The notes: generated by a model from the letters alone, not told the origin. Numbered from the stretch's first letter, positions 1 to 13,731 are shown. The stretch: DNA of 64,000 nt from Cacajao melanocephalus (GCA_963573385.1 CAUYLG010033027.1:1-64000); one strand, 5' to 3'. Numbers and translations are program-made.

Positions 1-326
<326 letters not shown>

Positions 327-348
327 CTACGAGAAAAGGCAGAGAAGC

Positions 349-443
349 ATTTATACTGACTGGAGGTAGCCTGTGAGGAATGCTTCTATTGGCTAATGTC
401 AAATACCCAATGGGAAATCAGAATCTGCATCCTTCATTTGCAT
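349..443 (-). promoter_or_regulatory. Promoter of the H2A gene
   Basis: Reading the minus strand upstream of the ATG at 275, there is a TATA box (TATAAAT, 349-355), a CCAAT box (388-392) and an octamer-type sequence (ATGCAAAT, 436-443). Spacing is typical for a replication-dependent core histone gene: TATA about 75 bases before the ATG with a short leader. The octamer is the Oct-1 site best known from H2B promoters; here the nearest H2B is more than 13 kb away. Boxes are seen; function is inferred. Confidence 0.7.
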
Positions 444-690
444 GTAATTCTTCCATCTGGTGAAAGGTTTCTATGTCTGACCCAATCACGACTCTGGCTT
501 GACTAGGCTTCGACTGGAATACTAATAATTGACCCAATTGGGATTTTCTCAAAATACCTTTTTGTGGAGGTTTTGTACTGGCTATTTTGACTTTTAGCTG
601 CTCGTGGTTTTCTGGGATTGTGACTCACGCTTTTGGAAGGGAGTGGACTCGAACCAATTTCTAAATAGATAATACTTAAGAAGTCCTTCA
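444..690. other. Unique spacer upstream of H2A
   Basis: No gene, RNA or recognisable repeat seen. Short reading frames here lack histone or other family motifs. Confidence 0.5.
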
Positions 691-988
691 AACTGGGCGC
701 GGTGGCTCTTGCCCGTAATCCCAGCACTTTGCGAGGCCGTGGCTGGCGGGTCAGGCGTTCGAGACCAGCATGGACAACATGGAGAAATCCTATCTCCCCT
801 AAAATACCAAAAAAGGCGGGGGGGGGGTCGGGGGTCGGGGGCGGAAGTCGGGCTTGGTAGTGCACACCTGTAGTTCCAGCTACTGGAAAGGAGGATCCCT
901 TGAACCTGAGAGGCGGAGGTTGCAGCGAGCTAAGATAGAGCCACGGCACTCCAACCTGAGAGACAGCCAGGAGACTGGAAAAAAAAAG
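691..988 (+). mobile_element. Alu (old, diverged)
   Basis: Starts GGGCGCGGTGGCTC and ends in a short A-run. The middle A-rich linker has been replaced or expanded by a G-rich run (815-843). Confidence 0.85.
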
Positions 989-1079
989 GGCTGAGGGGGG
1001 TTGGGGTGGGGGTGGGAGGGAAGAAAAGCCAAAACTCCCAATCCCAGTGAAATGCTTAAGTTTATAAGCTCTCTTCATA

Positions 1080-1560
1080 AGGGAGAGAGAAGGGGGATGT
1101 AGGAAAACGGGAAAATATCTGATTTGGGAGAAAAATAAGTGGGTGTTTCAAAGAATAGGTGACAGCTGTGACAAAGTCTGTCTAGATGGTGTTACCCTCC
1201 AGTCTCCTCTCTCGTGATACAGTTAATCTTCTCTGGTTAATGAGATTGTCTAGAGAAGTGATTCTTGACAATTAAATTCCTTTTTGAAATTGTCTAAATT
1301 TTTAAATTTTTGATGAGAAGAGTTCACAGAAAACTCCTCCCTGAATATACTGTTTCCTGCTGTTTCCTAGGTGCCGTCTGTTCACATCAGCATACCAAAG
1401 TGGCATATTGTAGAGTTGCAGTTCCTGAACTCTTTTGTAACACTGAATGAGGAGTCTGGAATCTTTCAGGAAATGACGGAGCAAACATTTCATAACGCAG
1501 AAATACTCAAAATGGCATTATTATCATAAAAGTGTTTCTCTGAACGTCTGCGTTCTTGTC
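1080..1560. other. Unique intergenic DNA
   Basis: No coding, RNA or repeat signature recognised. The minus-strand frame at 1302-1493 has no family resemblance and is probably chance. Confidence 0.4.
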
Positions 1561-1561
1561 T

Positions 1562-2050
1562 CTAAGTCCCATTCTCCCCAGAGGCTAGCCATAGAAACTA
1601 GGATTCCTCCTTAAGGTGGGCCATACAAACCAGAACTCCTTTTCCCCAGAGCCAGCTATGAAACCTAAAAATATCACTCTAACATACCTTGTTTGCTGGT
1701 AGGTCATAAGACCCACCCCCACCCCCACATTCTAAAAGAGGGTCTTGTCCCATAACCAGAAGGCAAGAATGCTGCACTGAGAGGTCAAGAAGAATCTTGA
1801 CAGACAAGCCTTGCAGCTTCAGTCTGTTAGCGTTAGATGATATCCTATACAGCTGTTTATATTGTTGAACCCAGGCATAAAAATGGGCAATTGCCCCTGT
1901 GTTTTTCAGTCGTCATTCTAAAAGCTCCTGTAAAGTTGTGATGAAATAAATGTATATACCTTTTCTCCAATTAATCCGTGTTTTGCCAGTAATTTTCAAT
2001 GAAACTTGGGAGGGCAAAGGGGAAGTTTTCCCTTGGCCCGGACAATATTA
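1562..2050 (+). mobile_element. LTR-like retroviral remnant
   Basis: Shows a TATA-like region, an AATAAA-like polyadenylation signal near 1943 and the tail motif with ATTAATCCGTG, TTTTGCCAG and GGGCAAAGGGGAAG. The same tail pattern recurs in LTR-like pieces at about 5270, 8110, 21650 and 33350, so these look like one old LTR family. No internal retroviral genes are present. Family not assigned. Confidence 0.5.
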
Positions 2051-2287
2051 TTACAGTCATTACCTGGCTTTCTTGTTGAAGAACCTAAAATCAAGCAGGA
2101 TTGACTAGAGAAATCTTGCTGTTTTCCTTTTATATTCCATGAGATAGGAGCAGATGGGGTCCGGATGAAGGCGGATTACTTATTTCAGGACTTTCTGAGG
2201 TATCTACTACTTCTATCTTTGGTCTACTTACACTCAAATAGGATAGCAGAAGCAAAAAGGGCCATGGATGTAAGAAAATCTGCTCCT

Positions 2288-2610
2288 GGCTGGGTGCAGT
2301 GGCTCACGCCTGTAATCCCAGCACTTTGGGAGGCCTGAGGCAGGCGGATCACTTGAGATCAGGAGTTCATAACCAGTCTGGCCAACATGGTGAACCCCAG
2401 TGTCTACTCGAAATACAAAAAAATTAGCTGGGCGTGGTGGCGGGCTACTCCAGCTACTCTGGAGACTGAGGCAGGAGAATCACTTGAACCCTAGAGGCGG
2501 AGATTACAGTGAGCCGAGATTGTGCCTCTGCACTCCAGCCTGGGCTAGAGTGAAACTCCGTCTCAAAAAACAAAAAAAAAACAAAAAAAACAAAAAAACA
2601 AAGAAATAAA
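2288..2610 (+). mobile_element. Alu with long A-rich tail
   Basis: Full-length Alu from GGCTGGGTGCAGTGGC to an A-rich tail with C interruptions. It is flanked by the target duplication GAAAATCTGCTCCT at about 2274 and 2621. Confidence 0.93.
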
Positions 2611-2699
2611 GAAAGAGAGAAGGAAAATCTGCTCCTTAAAATCAGGAGAAGGGCAAAAAATAAAACTTAAAAAAAGAAAATCTGCTCCTAAGCCAATGC

Positions 2700-3130
2700 T
2701 GTCACAGAACAATGGATTTGATTCAGAGAAACTGTCAGGAGACTAAACGTGCTCATTTTTAGTTTATTTTTTGCGTTTTCCCAAGTCTTCTGACTCTGCT
2801 GATATTTTTCCCCTCACAATATTCAACGTCCCTTTTCAAAGTTATATGATCTTCACCCTCAACAATAGTGGTAAATATCAGTAACCACTGCCTCATTTTC
2901 TTTAAAAAGGTGCAAGACTCATGATGGAGATGTTAAAAAGTTATCGCAAATACTGCCCTAAAGAGTTTATACTCTGAGAAGAGAGGACTTGGATACCTGA
3001 AGATTAAATAGCAGTGCACATTCTGCATACAAAATCAAGGTTTTGAGCAATAAATAATACAAAAGCACATAGAAAAAATATTGATCACTGTAAATTAGAA
3101 GGAGTTCAGGATGGAGATATGCATCCAGCA
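2700..3130. other. Intergenic, no gene seen
   Basis: AT-rich DNA with short frames only and no recognised family. Confidence 0.4.
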
Positions 3131-3420
3131 TTAGTTCAGCATATATTTACTGAAAACCTGCTAAGTGCCAGAGAGTGTTCTAGGTGCAGGGAGCATAGCA
3201 GTGAAAAAGCAGACAGCAACCTGTTGCCTTAGGGTGCTACTTTTCTTGTAGGGGGAGGTGCACAATAAGGTAAACACATAGTAAAAATGTGGAGATAAGT
3301 GATGAGTGCTATGGAGAAAAAGAAAGAAAGGGGATAAGAAAAAAGAATAGGGATAAGGAGGGAACACTTCGTCAGGAGAATGCCATTTTAATTCAGACCT
3401 GAAAGCAGTGAAGAAGCCAG
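3130..3420. mobile_element. L2 LINE remnant
   Basis: Contains the L2-like run with TGCTAAGTGCCAGAGAGTGT, TCTAGGTGCAGGG and GGTAAACACATAG typical of old L2 3' regions. Diverged; boundaries approximate. Confidence 0.5.
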
Positions 3421-4024
3421 CCAAGTAGGAAGAATAAATACTTCAATAAAATGCTGGATGTATTTGAAGTCCAGAAAATGTCAGGAACCAAGGGTCAGAA
3501 GGTATAGCTATTCTAACTTCCTGAACAAATTGTAGGTCATTCTGGAAAGAGCCCTGGTTATGTACAGGGCTAGATAAAATTGAAACCATGATTAAGGGTA
3601 GCTTTAAAAACTCAGCCTAGAAAGCAGTAGTACGTGGTCACAATATCAGTAACCTATACTCCATTGGGCCATGAATGAGAAAAACTGTTCACCTCATCCA
3701 AGTTACTTTGAATTAAGCAAACCTGCATGTGCTATTAGAAAACAACTTGATGGGAATCCTTTCAGTATGTGACTCAAAAACAGTAAATTCTAGGCACTTG
3801 CCCTTGAATAATATACAAAAGGCAGATATTGGGGAAGGAGATATTGGGGGTTATTTATTCCTTATAAATATAAAAGGAAAATAAGTTGTTTCTCAGTAGC
3901 AACTCCAGTTCCAGAAGTGAAAGCAGGACAATCTGATGCCTCATAGTTTGCAAAAAGAATTTTTAAAAAATCTATTATTTGCATAATACAATTCACCATT
4001 CAACACTCTCCAAACCACTGCCCG

Positions 4025-4089
4025 CTAGCTACAAGTAGCTACTGAGAAGTTGAGACCACTAGCTACAAGTAGCTACTGAGAAGTTGAGA
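4025..4089. repeat. Perfect 31-bp tandem duplication, period 34
   Basis: Two identical 31-base copies (4025-4055 and 4059-4089) beginning CTAGCTACAAGTAGC. The unit resembles the end of an hAT-type element (AGCTACAAGTAGCTA), so it may be a duplicated transposon end. Confidence 0.9.
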
Positions 4090-4124
4090 AAGGATACTTC
4101 AGATTGAGCTATTCTGTAGGAAAT

Positions 4125-4545
4125 AGTCTTAGTCTGTTAGTTTGTTCTTACATTACTATGAAGGAATCCTTGAGACTGACTAATTTATAAAGAAAAGTAA
4201 TTTTTTGGCTCACAGTTCTGCAGGCTGTTTAGGAGGTGTGGTGCAGGCATCTGCTACTGGCAAGGCCTCAGGAAACTTCCAGTCATGGCGGAATATGAGG
4301 AGGAGCAGGCATATCACGTGATGAGAGCTGAGCGAGAGAGGGTGGAGGTGCCACACTCCTTTAAACAACCATATCTTTTGTGAACGCAAAGTGAGAACCC
4401 GCTCATTACCATGAAGAGTGCACCCATCCATTTATGAGAGATTCACCCTCATTATCTAAATACCTTTCACCAGGCTTCACTTCCAACATTGGAGATTACA
4501 TTTCAACATGAGCATTAGAGGGGACGAATATACCAACCATATAAC
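4125..4545 (-). mobile_element. MaLR LTR (MST/THE1 type)
   Basis: Carries the reverse-orientation MaLR LTR pattern in order: GAGACTGACTAATTTATAAAG, then GGCTCACAGTTCTGCAGG, CCTCAGGAAACTT with CATGGCGGAA, then the closing GGAGATTACATTTCAACATGAG. About 420 bases, a solo LTR. Confidence 0.75.
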
Positions 4546-4599
4546 TTAGTATGAAGAAAGAGTGTAAAACATCTCACTTATATTTATTCATATTGAGTA

Positions 4600-4715
4600 T
4601 ACATTATGATATTTTGATTACAAAAGTTAACGAAAATATACTATTGAAGACATTGAAAATTAAAAATTACATATATAAGTTGTGGCATATTTCTATTGGA
4701 CAGTGGAGCCTCCAG
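4600..4715. mobile_element. hAT-Charlie-type DNA transposon end
   Basis: Ends with ATTTCTATTGGACAGTGGAG preceded by AAAATTACATATATAAG, matching the end of the Charlie-like element also seen at 19700-20005. The MaLR LTR at 4125-4545 separates it from a possible other end near 4025. Confidence 0.5.
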
Positions 4716-4794
4716 CAATGTTATAAATGTGGCCTGTATATGTGTGTGATGTAGGAGGGATCAGTCATGTAAGATTTTCATAATATAGTTACTT

Positions 4795-5000
4795 TCTCCA
4801 TTTTGTGATATTGTAACAGAATACCACAGACTGGCAAACTTCTAAAGAAAAGAAATTTATTTCATACTGTTCTCAAACCTGGGAAGCAAATGGCATGGCA
4901 TTAGTATCTGGTGAGGGCTTTCCTACTGCATCATCACATGTTGAGAGAGCAAGAGTGTGTGTCAGCTCAGTTGTCTCTTCCTCTTCTTATAAAGCCACCA
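4795..5000 (-). mobile_element. MaLR (MLT/MST) LTR fragment
   Basis: Contains TAACAGAATACCACAGACTGG, TCTGGTGAGGGCTTTCCT and ACATGTTGAGAGAGCAAG, the antisense pattern of MaLR LTRs. Truncated. Confidence 0.6.
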
Positions 5001-5269
5001 GTCAGTCTAAAAGAAATCAAAATATTTTACCACAAAATATATTTCTTTGACGTATTTTGAAATGGCTGCTGCTTGTCCATCAGGTAGAAATGGGTTGCAG
5101 AGCTGTCTTAAGTGGGAAAATTTACATCGGTAGATAATCTCCTTTAATGCAGCTTCTCCTCCTCTCCTTTCTATGCCTTTCCCCAGATCTAGAGAGATTG
5201 AGAATCTAACACTTAAAAATCTCAAAAGGAACATTTACCATCCATTCTCTTTGAGGGAGGCTTTACCTA

Positions 5270-5830
<561 letters not shown>

Positions 5831-5879
5831 CTACCCTTCATGAATTTAAGCCCTAAGATATCAATAATTGCATTGAATG

Positions 5880-6480
5880 TGTATAATGTAAATACATGAA
5901 TTAAAAAGACAGTTTAGCCCAGGGAGTAACAACGAAGGCACCAAATGTACACTGTCTGCACGAATCTCATTTCAAATATAAACATAATGCAGGTTGAAAT
6001 TAAAAGTTGCAAAAAGATAAACCATATAAACCAGGCAAAAACTGCAAGAGTATCAGTATTAATATCTGTGATCTGAGAGACCAAACTAGGTGCTCCTATA
6101 CCAATTAAGACTAAGATTAAGGAAAGAAAGTTACCTACTGGTTGAGGGTTCACGGCCTGCCTAGCATGCAAATTCTTAAATTCCAAAGACTACGAAAAAT
6201 CACACTTGCTAAATTCCTTAACTATAGGAGCTATCAGACGCCCTTCTAACTCTGATTTATAATCCAGATCACTACAACTCTGATTGAACAGAGGACCAAC
6301 TTGATACACATTCTTTTCTTACAAGTAACTGTAGACCTTAAGCCAATTTCAGCCAGCTTGTAGAGGCACTTGTGAACTTTGTTCCTATAGTTCACCTTTT
6401 GATGTAAAGAGCTAAATTCCACCTCATTTTAACCTATAAACCCCACCTCAAAGTGAAGGTATGTTACACATGTGTTTATC
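5880..6480. other. Gene-free, possibly retroviral-derived
   Basis: Adjacent to the LTR-like element. One minus-strand frame (5914-6186) has two hydrophobic stretches but no family I can name. No coding claim is made. Confidence 0.3.
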
Positions 6481-6700
6481 TATTGTAAATGCACTCAGCA
6501 CGCCTCATAATATATATAGCTAGCTGTCCCCCCAGACCTGCTGAATATGTATGACTCTATTGCTTGATACAGACCCTATAAGGCATAAAAATACCCAACC
6601 TGCTCTTTCCCTCCCCAAAGGGAGAGTAATTTTGGCACGTTCTGGGACCGTCTCTTCCTGGCTTGCAAGTTAGTATTGCCAGGAAATCTCTCTTTTCTAC
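6480..6700 (+). mobile_element. Possible LTR fragment
   Basis: GCATAAAAATACCCAACCTG followed by CTCCCCAAAGGGAGAG resembles an LTR promoter/R region. Weak. Confidence 0.35.
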
Positions 6701-7034
6701 TAGTTAGACATCCTGGTGGTCTTTTGGATGATATATCAGATAAGAATACTTCAGAGCACAACAAATTACTAGGGACAGACGGGGATGTTACGTAATGATA
6801 ACAGAGTCAATCTAACTCGAAAACCAAGCAGTTCTAAATATATATACACTAAATAACAGAACTGCAACATATGTGTAGCAAAAACTGATAGAACCGAAAG
6901 GAGAAATAGACACACACATGATTTAAAGGTAAAGATTTCAACACTCATCTCCCAATAACTGATAGAACAACAAAACAAAAAAATTATCAAATGTGTAGAA
7001 CTCAGTAAGTGACTACATTACTTATTTTAATCTG

Positions 7035-7145
7035 TTAAACAATGATTATAATAGTACTCATACATCACTGAGTTTTGGTGACGATTGAATGAATTTATAC
7101 TTGTAAAGAACTTAGAAATGTAACTGATATATCGTAAGCCCTCAG
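7035..7145. mobile_element. MIR fragment
   Basis: GATTGAATGAATTTATACTTGTAAAGAACTTAG matches the MIR core/3' pattern; short and diverged. Confidence 0.45.
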
Positions 7146-7349
7146 ATATAATAATCTATCAATACATGGAGGTATCTATTTAAAATAATGTACATAAGGC
7201 AATATCCCAAAAGGAAATGGGCAAGAATCATAAGCAATGAAACCATAATAGAAGAAATGTTATTGTCAAAATGTGCAGTCTCAAATAATTGTCTTAAAAA
7301 TAAAAACAACGAGATATAATTGTTCATGTCTGAAATTTGAACAGACTAA

Positions 7350-8010
<661 letters not shown>

Positions 8011-8109
8011 ATATTGGTTTGAATAGACTTGCACAAGGTAAAATTTCTGTAAGCTTGGCCACCAAAATGTCCTGAATGATAAAATTACAATTGATGTTTA
8101 TATTGCAGG

Positions 8110-8940
<831 letters not shown>

Positions 8941-8944
8941 TTAT

Positions 8945-9700
8945 TTAAAAGTATTTTATTAGTTATTATGATTTTAAAATAATGGGAAGTAATTATTTTT
9001 CAAGGAAGTTAAAAAAACACTTCATTTAAACATATATATCATTTAATGGATATGAAGGACCAAGAAAAACATATCAAATACAGCTAACAGATGCTGAAGG
9101 CAGAACTGAGATGTCTGTGACCTTCTACCTGCTAAGACAGGGCCAAGGCATTCCTTATCTCCTGGCTCCTTTCTTTCTCAAATTACGAACAGTTGCTGGG
9201 CCTTCTGTTATCTGTCTCCTTGTGGGCCTTTATTTTTTACGAATTCTCAGTTAACCTATTTTCAAATTAACATTCTCCCAAGACCCTTCCATATAGTTCC
9301 ATTTGTCCAGAATTTAGCCAAGGATAGTTACTTTTCTTCCTGTCTTTACAAATTCAGCTTTCTGTTTTCAGATCTTTCTCCTTTGTTGAGTGGGGAGGAA
9401 AAAATATTTTCATGACTATATGGAGAACTGGGGAAAAGTACGGGTTACTTTTCTCTCTTTTGCTTTGTAACCCAGAGACTGCAGCTCTGGGGGAAAAGTG
9501 GGAGTTTATTAGGCAAGGGGTCTATAAATCCTTCTTGATTCACTCAGGGTGATGGGCATGCCGCTGGTCTTGCTGTGTTGAAAGTTGGAGCTTCCTCAGA
9601 ATCAACTGGGAAGGTTTCTGAGCATTTCTGTCTTATTTTCTCTCCCCACGGAGTCTTATTTTCTATCCCCATGGAGTCCAGGAATCTGATTTTGTTAAAA
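8945..9700. other. Gene-free stretch
   Basis: AT-rich then CT-rich DNA, possibly further LTR-derived. Holds a 23-bp imperfect direct duplication at 9631-9676. No gene seen. Confidence 0.4.
9631..9676. repeat. 23-bp tandem duplication
   Basis: TCTTATTTTCTCTCCCCACG at 9631 is followed by TCTTATTTTCTATCCCCATG at 9654; two mismatches in 23. Confidence 0.85.
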
Positions 9701-9705
9701 AAAAA

Positions 9706-9780
9706 TTATTCACTTATTAAAGATCACTTATTAAAGATTCACTTATTAAAGATCACTTAAAGTTCACTTATTAAAGATCA
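9706..9780. repeat. Short tandem array of CACTTATTAAAGAT
   Basis: About five copies of a 14-15 base unit (CACTTATTAAAGAT with or without one extra T). Confidence 0.9.
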
Positions 9781-9955
9781 GCCGAGTAATAGCAGAGATA
9801 GCAAAACATCCTAGGTTTGAGTTTAGGAGACCTAGGTTTTTGTTTCTGGTTGTTTTTCATAGGTACTGTTTTAGAGAAAACACCAAGTATTCTTGATTTC
9901 TTATTTCAAAGAGAAATGGAAGGAAGGAAAGAAGTTTAAAAAAAGAGGAGAAGGG

Positions 9956-10480
9956 TGTCAGAGGTATTCCAGCAAGAGCGACTCCATTTTGGGTGAGGGC
10001 TAGGAAAATGAGGCTGGGCCTTGCTCGGCTGCATTCCCAGAAAGTCAGGCATTCCTTGCCTCTAGATGTTTATGGTTAAGGGAACAAATTAATAATGTTT
10101 ACTAAACAGACCCAGACTTGGGAGTGTCCGGATATCCTGATATCTGGAGAACAAAGGCATTCCTAATTTTGCTTAAAGATAATAATGTCGATTCTTGCAA
10201 AATATAGTAACCAAGAAAATTAATCCTTTATCAGAAACCCTTGTAGCAGAGCACATCTCTGCACACATACAGGCATTGCACTGAGGGTGATGCTTTCCTC
10301 CTCTTACTTTCTGGAACGTACTACTCTATCTATGGGGCAGCTGTCCTTTCACCACTTTACTTTCTCAGTAAACTTGTTTTTACCTTGCATTGCAGACAGG
10401 TCCTGAACTCTTTCTTGGGCGAGATCCAAGAACCCTCTCTTGGGGTCTGGACTGGGACTTCTTTCCTGTAATATATTTCT
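9956..10480 (+). mobile_element. ERV1-type solo LTR
   Basis: Starts TGTCAGAGG, then GAGCGACTCCATTTTGGGTG, ends with CTTGGGCGAGATCCAAGAAC, CCCTCTCTTGGGGTCTGGAC and TTTCCTGTAA. This is the layout of a class I endogenous retrovirus LTR with a polyadenylation region near 10370. No internal retroviral sequence is attached. Exact family not assigned. Confidence 0.7.
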
Positions 10481-10667
10481 GGCAACCATAGAAGGGACTG
10501 CAGTGCAGAAATCTTGACCCAACAGCTACCTTTGGGTAAGCGTTGGAGTTCTGTAACAAAGGAAGAAGGCAGGCAGGCAACAAAATTTATGAAAGACCAT
10601 ATGAGAAAACAATTTTGACTTCAAAAGTTCATAGTTTTTAAATTTATTTGTTTTAAATGAGTCATGC

Positions 10668-10975
10668 TGGGTTTTTTTTGTGGGGGGTGGTGGGTTTTTC
10701 TCATTCTGTTGCTCAGGCTGAAGTGCAGTGGCACTGTCTTGGCTTGCTGCAACCTCTGCCTCCTGGGCTCAACCGATTATCCCACCTCGGGCCTTCTTAG
10801 TAGCTGGAACTATAGGCATACGCCACCACGCCCAGCTAATTCTTTGTATCTTTTTGTAGAGACGGGATTTTGCCCTGTTTCCGAGGCTGGTCTTGAACTG
10901 CTGAGCTCAAGTGATCTGCCTGCCTTGGCCTCCCAAAGTGCTGGGATTTACAGACGTGAGGCACCACACCTAGCC
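10668..10975 (-). mobile_element. Alu
   Basis: Reverse Alu with a G-interrupted T-tract (GTTTTTTTTGTGGGGGGTGG) and the full body to CCTAGCCC. CAAAAGTTCAT occurs on both sides. Confidence 0.9.
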
Positions 10976-11171
10976 CAAAAGTTCATTTTGAAAATGCTAA
11001 TATTATTGGTTCTCACTCCTCCAGGGGAAGATCCTGAATATCAGTTTCTTAAAATGCAGTCTCAATTCCTCATTATTATTTTGGCGGAAGGTGTTTATTT
11101 AATTTTAAAAAATTATTGATTTTTAAGCCAAGTGTCTCTTTTACAACAATAGTTTGCATATACAGTACTAG

Positions 11172-11526
<355 letters not shown>

Positions 11527-11548
11527 TGAGAACGTGTTTTAAAACATT

Positions 11549-11853
11549 CTTTCCTTTTTTTTTGTTTGAGACGGAGTCTCGCTCTGTAGCCCAGGCTGGA
11601 GTGCAGTGACATGATCTGGACTCTGCAATGTCCGCCTCCAGGGTTTAAGCATTTCTCTCAGCCTCCTAAGTAGCTGGGATTGCAGGCGCCTGCCACCAAG
11701 CCAAGGTAATTTTTGTAATTTTTTGTACTAGAGGCGGGGTTTCACAGTGTTGGCCAGGCTGGTCTTGAACTCCTGACCTTGTGATCCATATCCCCCCACC
11801 CCCCAGCCTCCCAAAGTGCTGGGATTACAGGCGTGAGTCATCGCTCCTGGCCC
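11549..11853 (-). mobile_element. Alu
   Basis: T-tract plus GAGACGGAGTCTCGCTCTGT and a full body ending CCTGGCCC. Adjacent to 11220-11526 in the same orientation. Confidence 0.93.
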
Positions 11854-11878
11854 TAAAAGATTCTTAAAAATTAAATCT

Positions 11879-12166
11879 GGGCCGGGCATCGTGACTCATT
11901 CCTGTTATCCCAGCACTTTGGGAGGCCAAGGGCAGAGGATCGCTTGAGCCCAGTAGTTCAAGACCAATCTGGGAAACATAGGAAGACCCTTCGTCTCCAC
12001 AAAAGGTTAAAAAATTAACCGGGTGTGGCGGCGCGTTTCTATAGTTCCTGCTACTCAAGGGACTGAGGTAAAAGGATCGTTTGAGCTGGGGAAGTCGAGG
12101 CTGCAGTGAGCTATGATGGCACCAGGGCAACAGAGCAAGATGCTGTCTCAAAACAAAAACAAAAAC
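11879..12166 (+). mobile_element. Alu
   Basis: GGGCCGGGCATCGTGACTCA to GTCTCAAAACAAAAAC. Head-to-head with the preceding Alu with only about 25 bases between, so the pair can form a hairpin. Confidence 0.93.
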
Positions 12167-12179
12167 TGTTTGAGAAACT

Positions 12180-12625
12180 TTATTTTTTCATCCAAAGACA
12201 TTGCTGCATGTTATCTACGTATGATGCCCGTAAATTCCCTCAGAATACTCCCCTCTGACTCCCCCACCCACTCCTACTTAGTGAGCAGTCAACAGGTGTC
12301 TTTTCTTCTTGCATTTCTTCCCCAAGCCCCAGACTCAGGGGTGGCCCATTGACTCCTCCTCCTCAACCAGTGCCCTTCCTATCTTTTTGTAGCTATATTG
12401 TGTTTGGCATCCCAGATTCCTCGAAAAAAGTTTTCCTTTCCAAGTAGGGCCCTCCTAGTAAGATTTGCGGTGGCGCCAGATGTGGAAGGGCACAAAATTT
12501 AAACGCCTTTGTCTCTCGCAGAGCTCGAAATTTGAAAGTTAAGCAGCCTAGGAAATGGAAATCTTGATTTCTGGGATGCATGCAATACGGCACACTACAT
12601 AAACTGTTGTCATTGATAAACAATT
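12180..12625. other. Unique intergenic DNA
   Basis: No gene or repeat recognised. Confidence 0.4.
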
Positions 12626-12629
12626 GGAA

Positions 12630-12929
12630 GGGCCGGGCGCGGTGGCTCACGCCTGTAATCCCAGCACTTTGGGAGGCCGAGGTGGGCGGATCACGAGGTC
12701 AGGAGATGGAGACCAGCCTGCCCAACATGGTGAAACCCCTTCTGGGCTAAAAATACAAAAATTTAGCTGGGCGTCGTTGCGCGAGCCTGTAGTCCCAGCT
12801 ACTCGGGAGGCTGAGGCAGGAGAATCGCTTGATTCTGGGAGGCAGAGGTTGCAGTGAGCCAAGCGCACCACTGCACTCCAGCCTGAAGAGAGAGCGAGAC
12901 TCCGTCTCAAAATAAGGAAACAAAAAAAC
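12630..12929 (+). mobile_element. Alu (S-like, relatively young)
   Basis: Close to the Alu consensus: GGGCCGGGCGCGGTGGCTCA, CGAGGTCAGGAGATGGAGAC, ending GTCTCAAAATAAGG. Confidence 0.95.
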
Positions 12930-13346
12930 AGTAATAACGGAAAACCACAACAATTTCATTTTATAGACATGGAAATATACCCCATAAAGGAGGCCGGGAA
13001 ATCTGACTTCGATTAAGAATTTACAGCGTAGGCAAGCTGCAGGAGCAAATATCCCTACATGCCCTCTTATCGCTTAGACTTTTCTGTCCCCCTCCCTCGT
13101 AACAAGGGGTTAATGACTAATGGCCTCCACAGAAACACTGTATCCTGAATTCCATTACCTGCTTCATTGTTCAGGAAGGAAATTGGTTTTCTGTGCTAGT
13201 ACAGGTAGGGAGTAGTGTCCGTATGAAAGGAATTAGTCTACCCGAAGGCTTACCGAGGGGGAACAAAGTTTGTTAAATGAAGATGAGAAAGCCTTATTCG
13301 GAGTGCGTATTCCTTAAAGCCGAAGGACCCTCCAAGTGTCTCTCTT

Positions 13347-13575
13347 TCCCAGACTAGAGGTGCAGTAGCTCGATCTCGGCTCACTGCAATCTCCGCCTCC
13401 CGGGTTCAAGCGATTCTCCTACCTCAGCCTCCTGAATAGCTGGGATTACAGTCGTACGCGATCACGCCTGGCTAACGTTTGTGTTCTTAGTAGAGACGGG
13501 GATTTACCATGTCGGTCAGGCTGGTTTCAAAATCCTGACCTCAAGTGCTGGGGTTAAAGGGTTGTGCCTTTGTGG
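13347..13575 (-). mobile_element. Alu, truncated at both ends
   Basis: Reverse Alu body from CTAGAGGTGCAGTAGCTCGA to GTGGCCCACCC; lacks the T-tract and first monomer end. Confidence 0.85.
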
Positions 13576-13691
13576 CCCACCCTGTCCAATTTAACCTTGG
13601 CTCTACAACTTGCCTTCGCTTACTTTCCGGTTGATCCTGTAGAACTGAAACCGAACAGCAGCAGCACCACTCTAACAGGGATTATGGTTAT

Positions 13692-13706
13692 AGCTCTCTT
13701 TTCGAC
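13692..13706 (-). promoter_or_regulatory. Histone downstream element of H2B
   Basis: On the minus strand, CGAAAAGAGAGC lies about 10 bases after the stem-loop. It is the purine-rich U7 snRNA pairing site used for 3' cleavage of histone pre-mRNA. Confidence 0.75.
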
Positions 13707-13715
13707 AAAGTAGGT

Positions 13716-13731
13716 GGCTCTGAAAAGAGCC
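13716..13731 (-). terminator. Histone 3' stem-loop of H2B
   Basis: Exact canonical GGCTCTTTTCAGAGCC on the minus strand: 6-bp stem, 4-base loop, 29 bases after the stop codon. Binds SLBP and directs cleavage without polyadenylation. Confidence 0.97.

Noticed and set aside
10664..11119. 151-codon frame
   Set aside because: Lies within an Alu; the product carries the usual reverse-Alu peptide (SSWNYRHTPPRPAN), not a gene.
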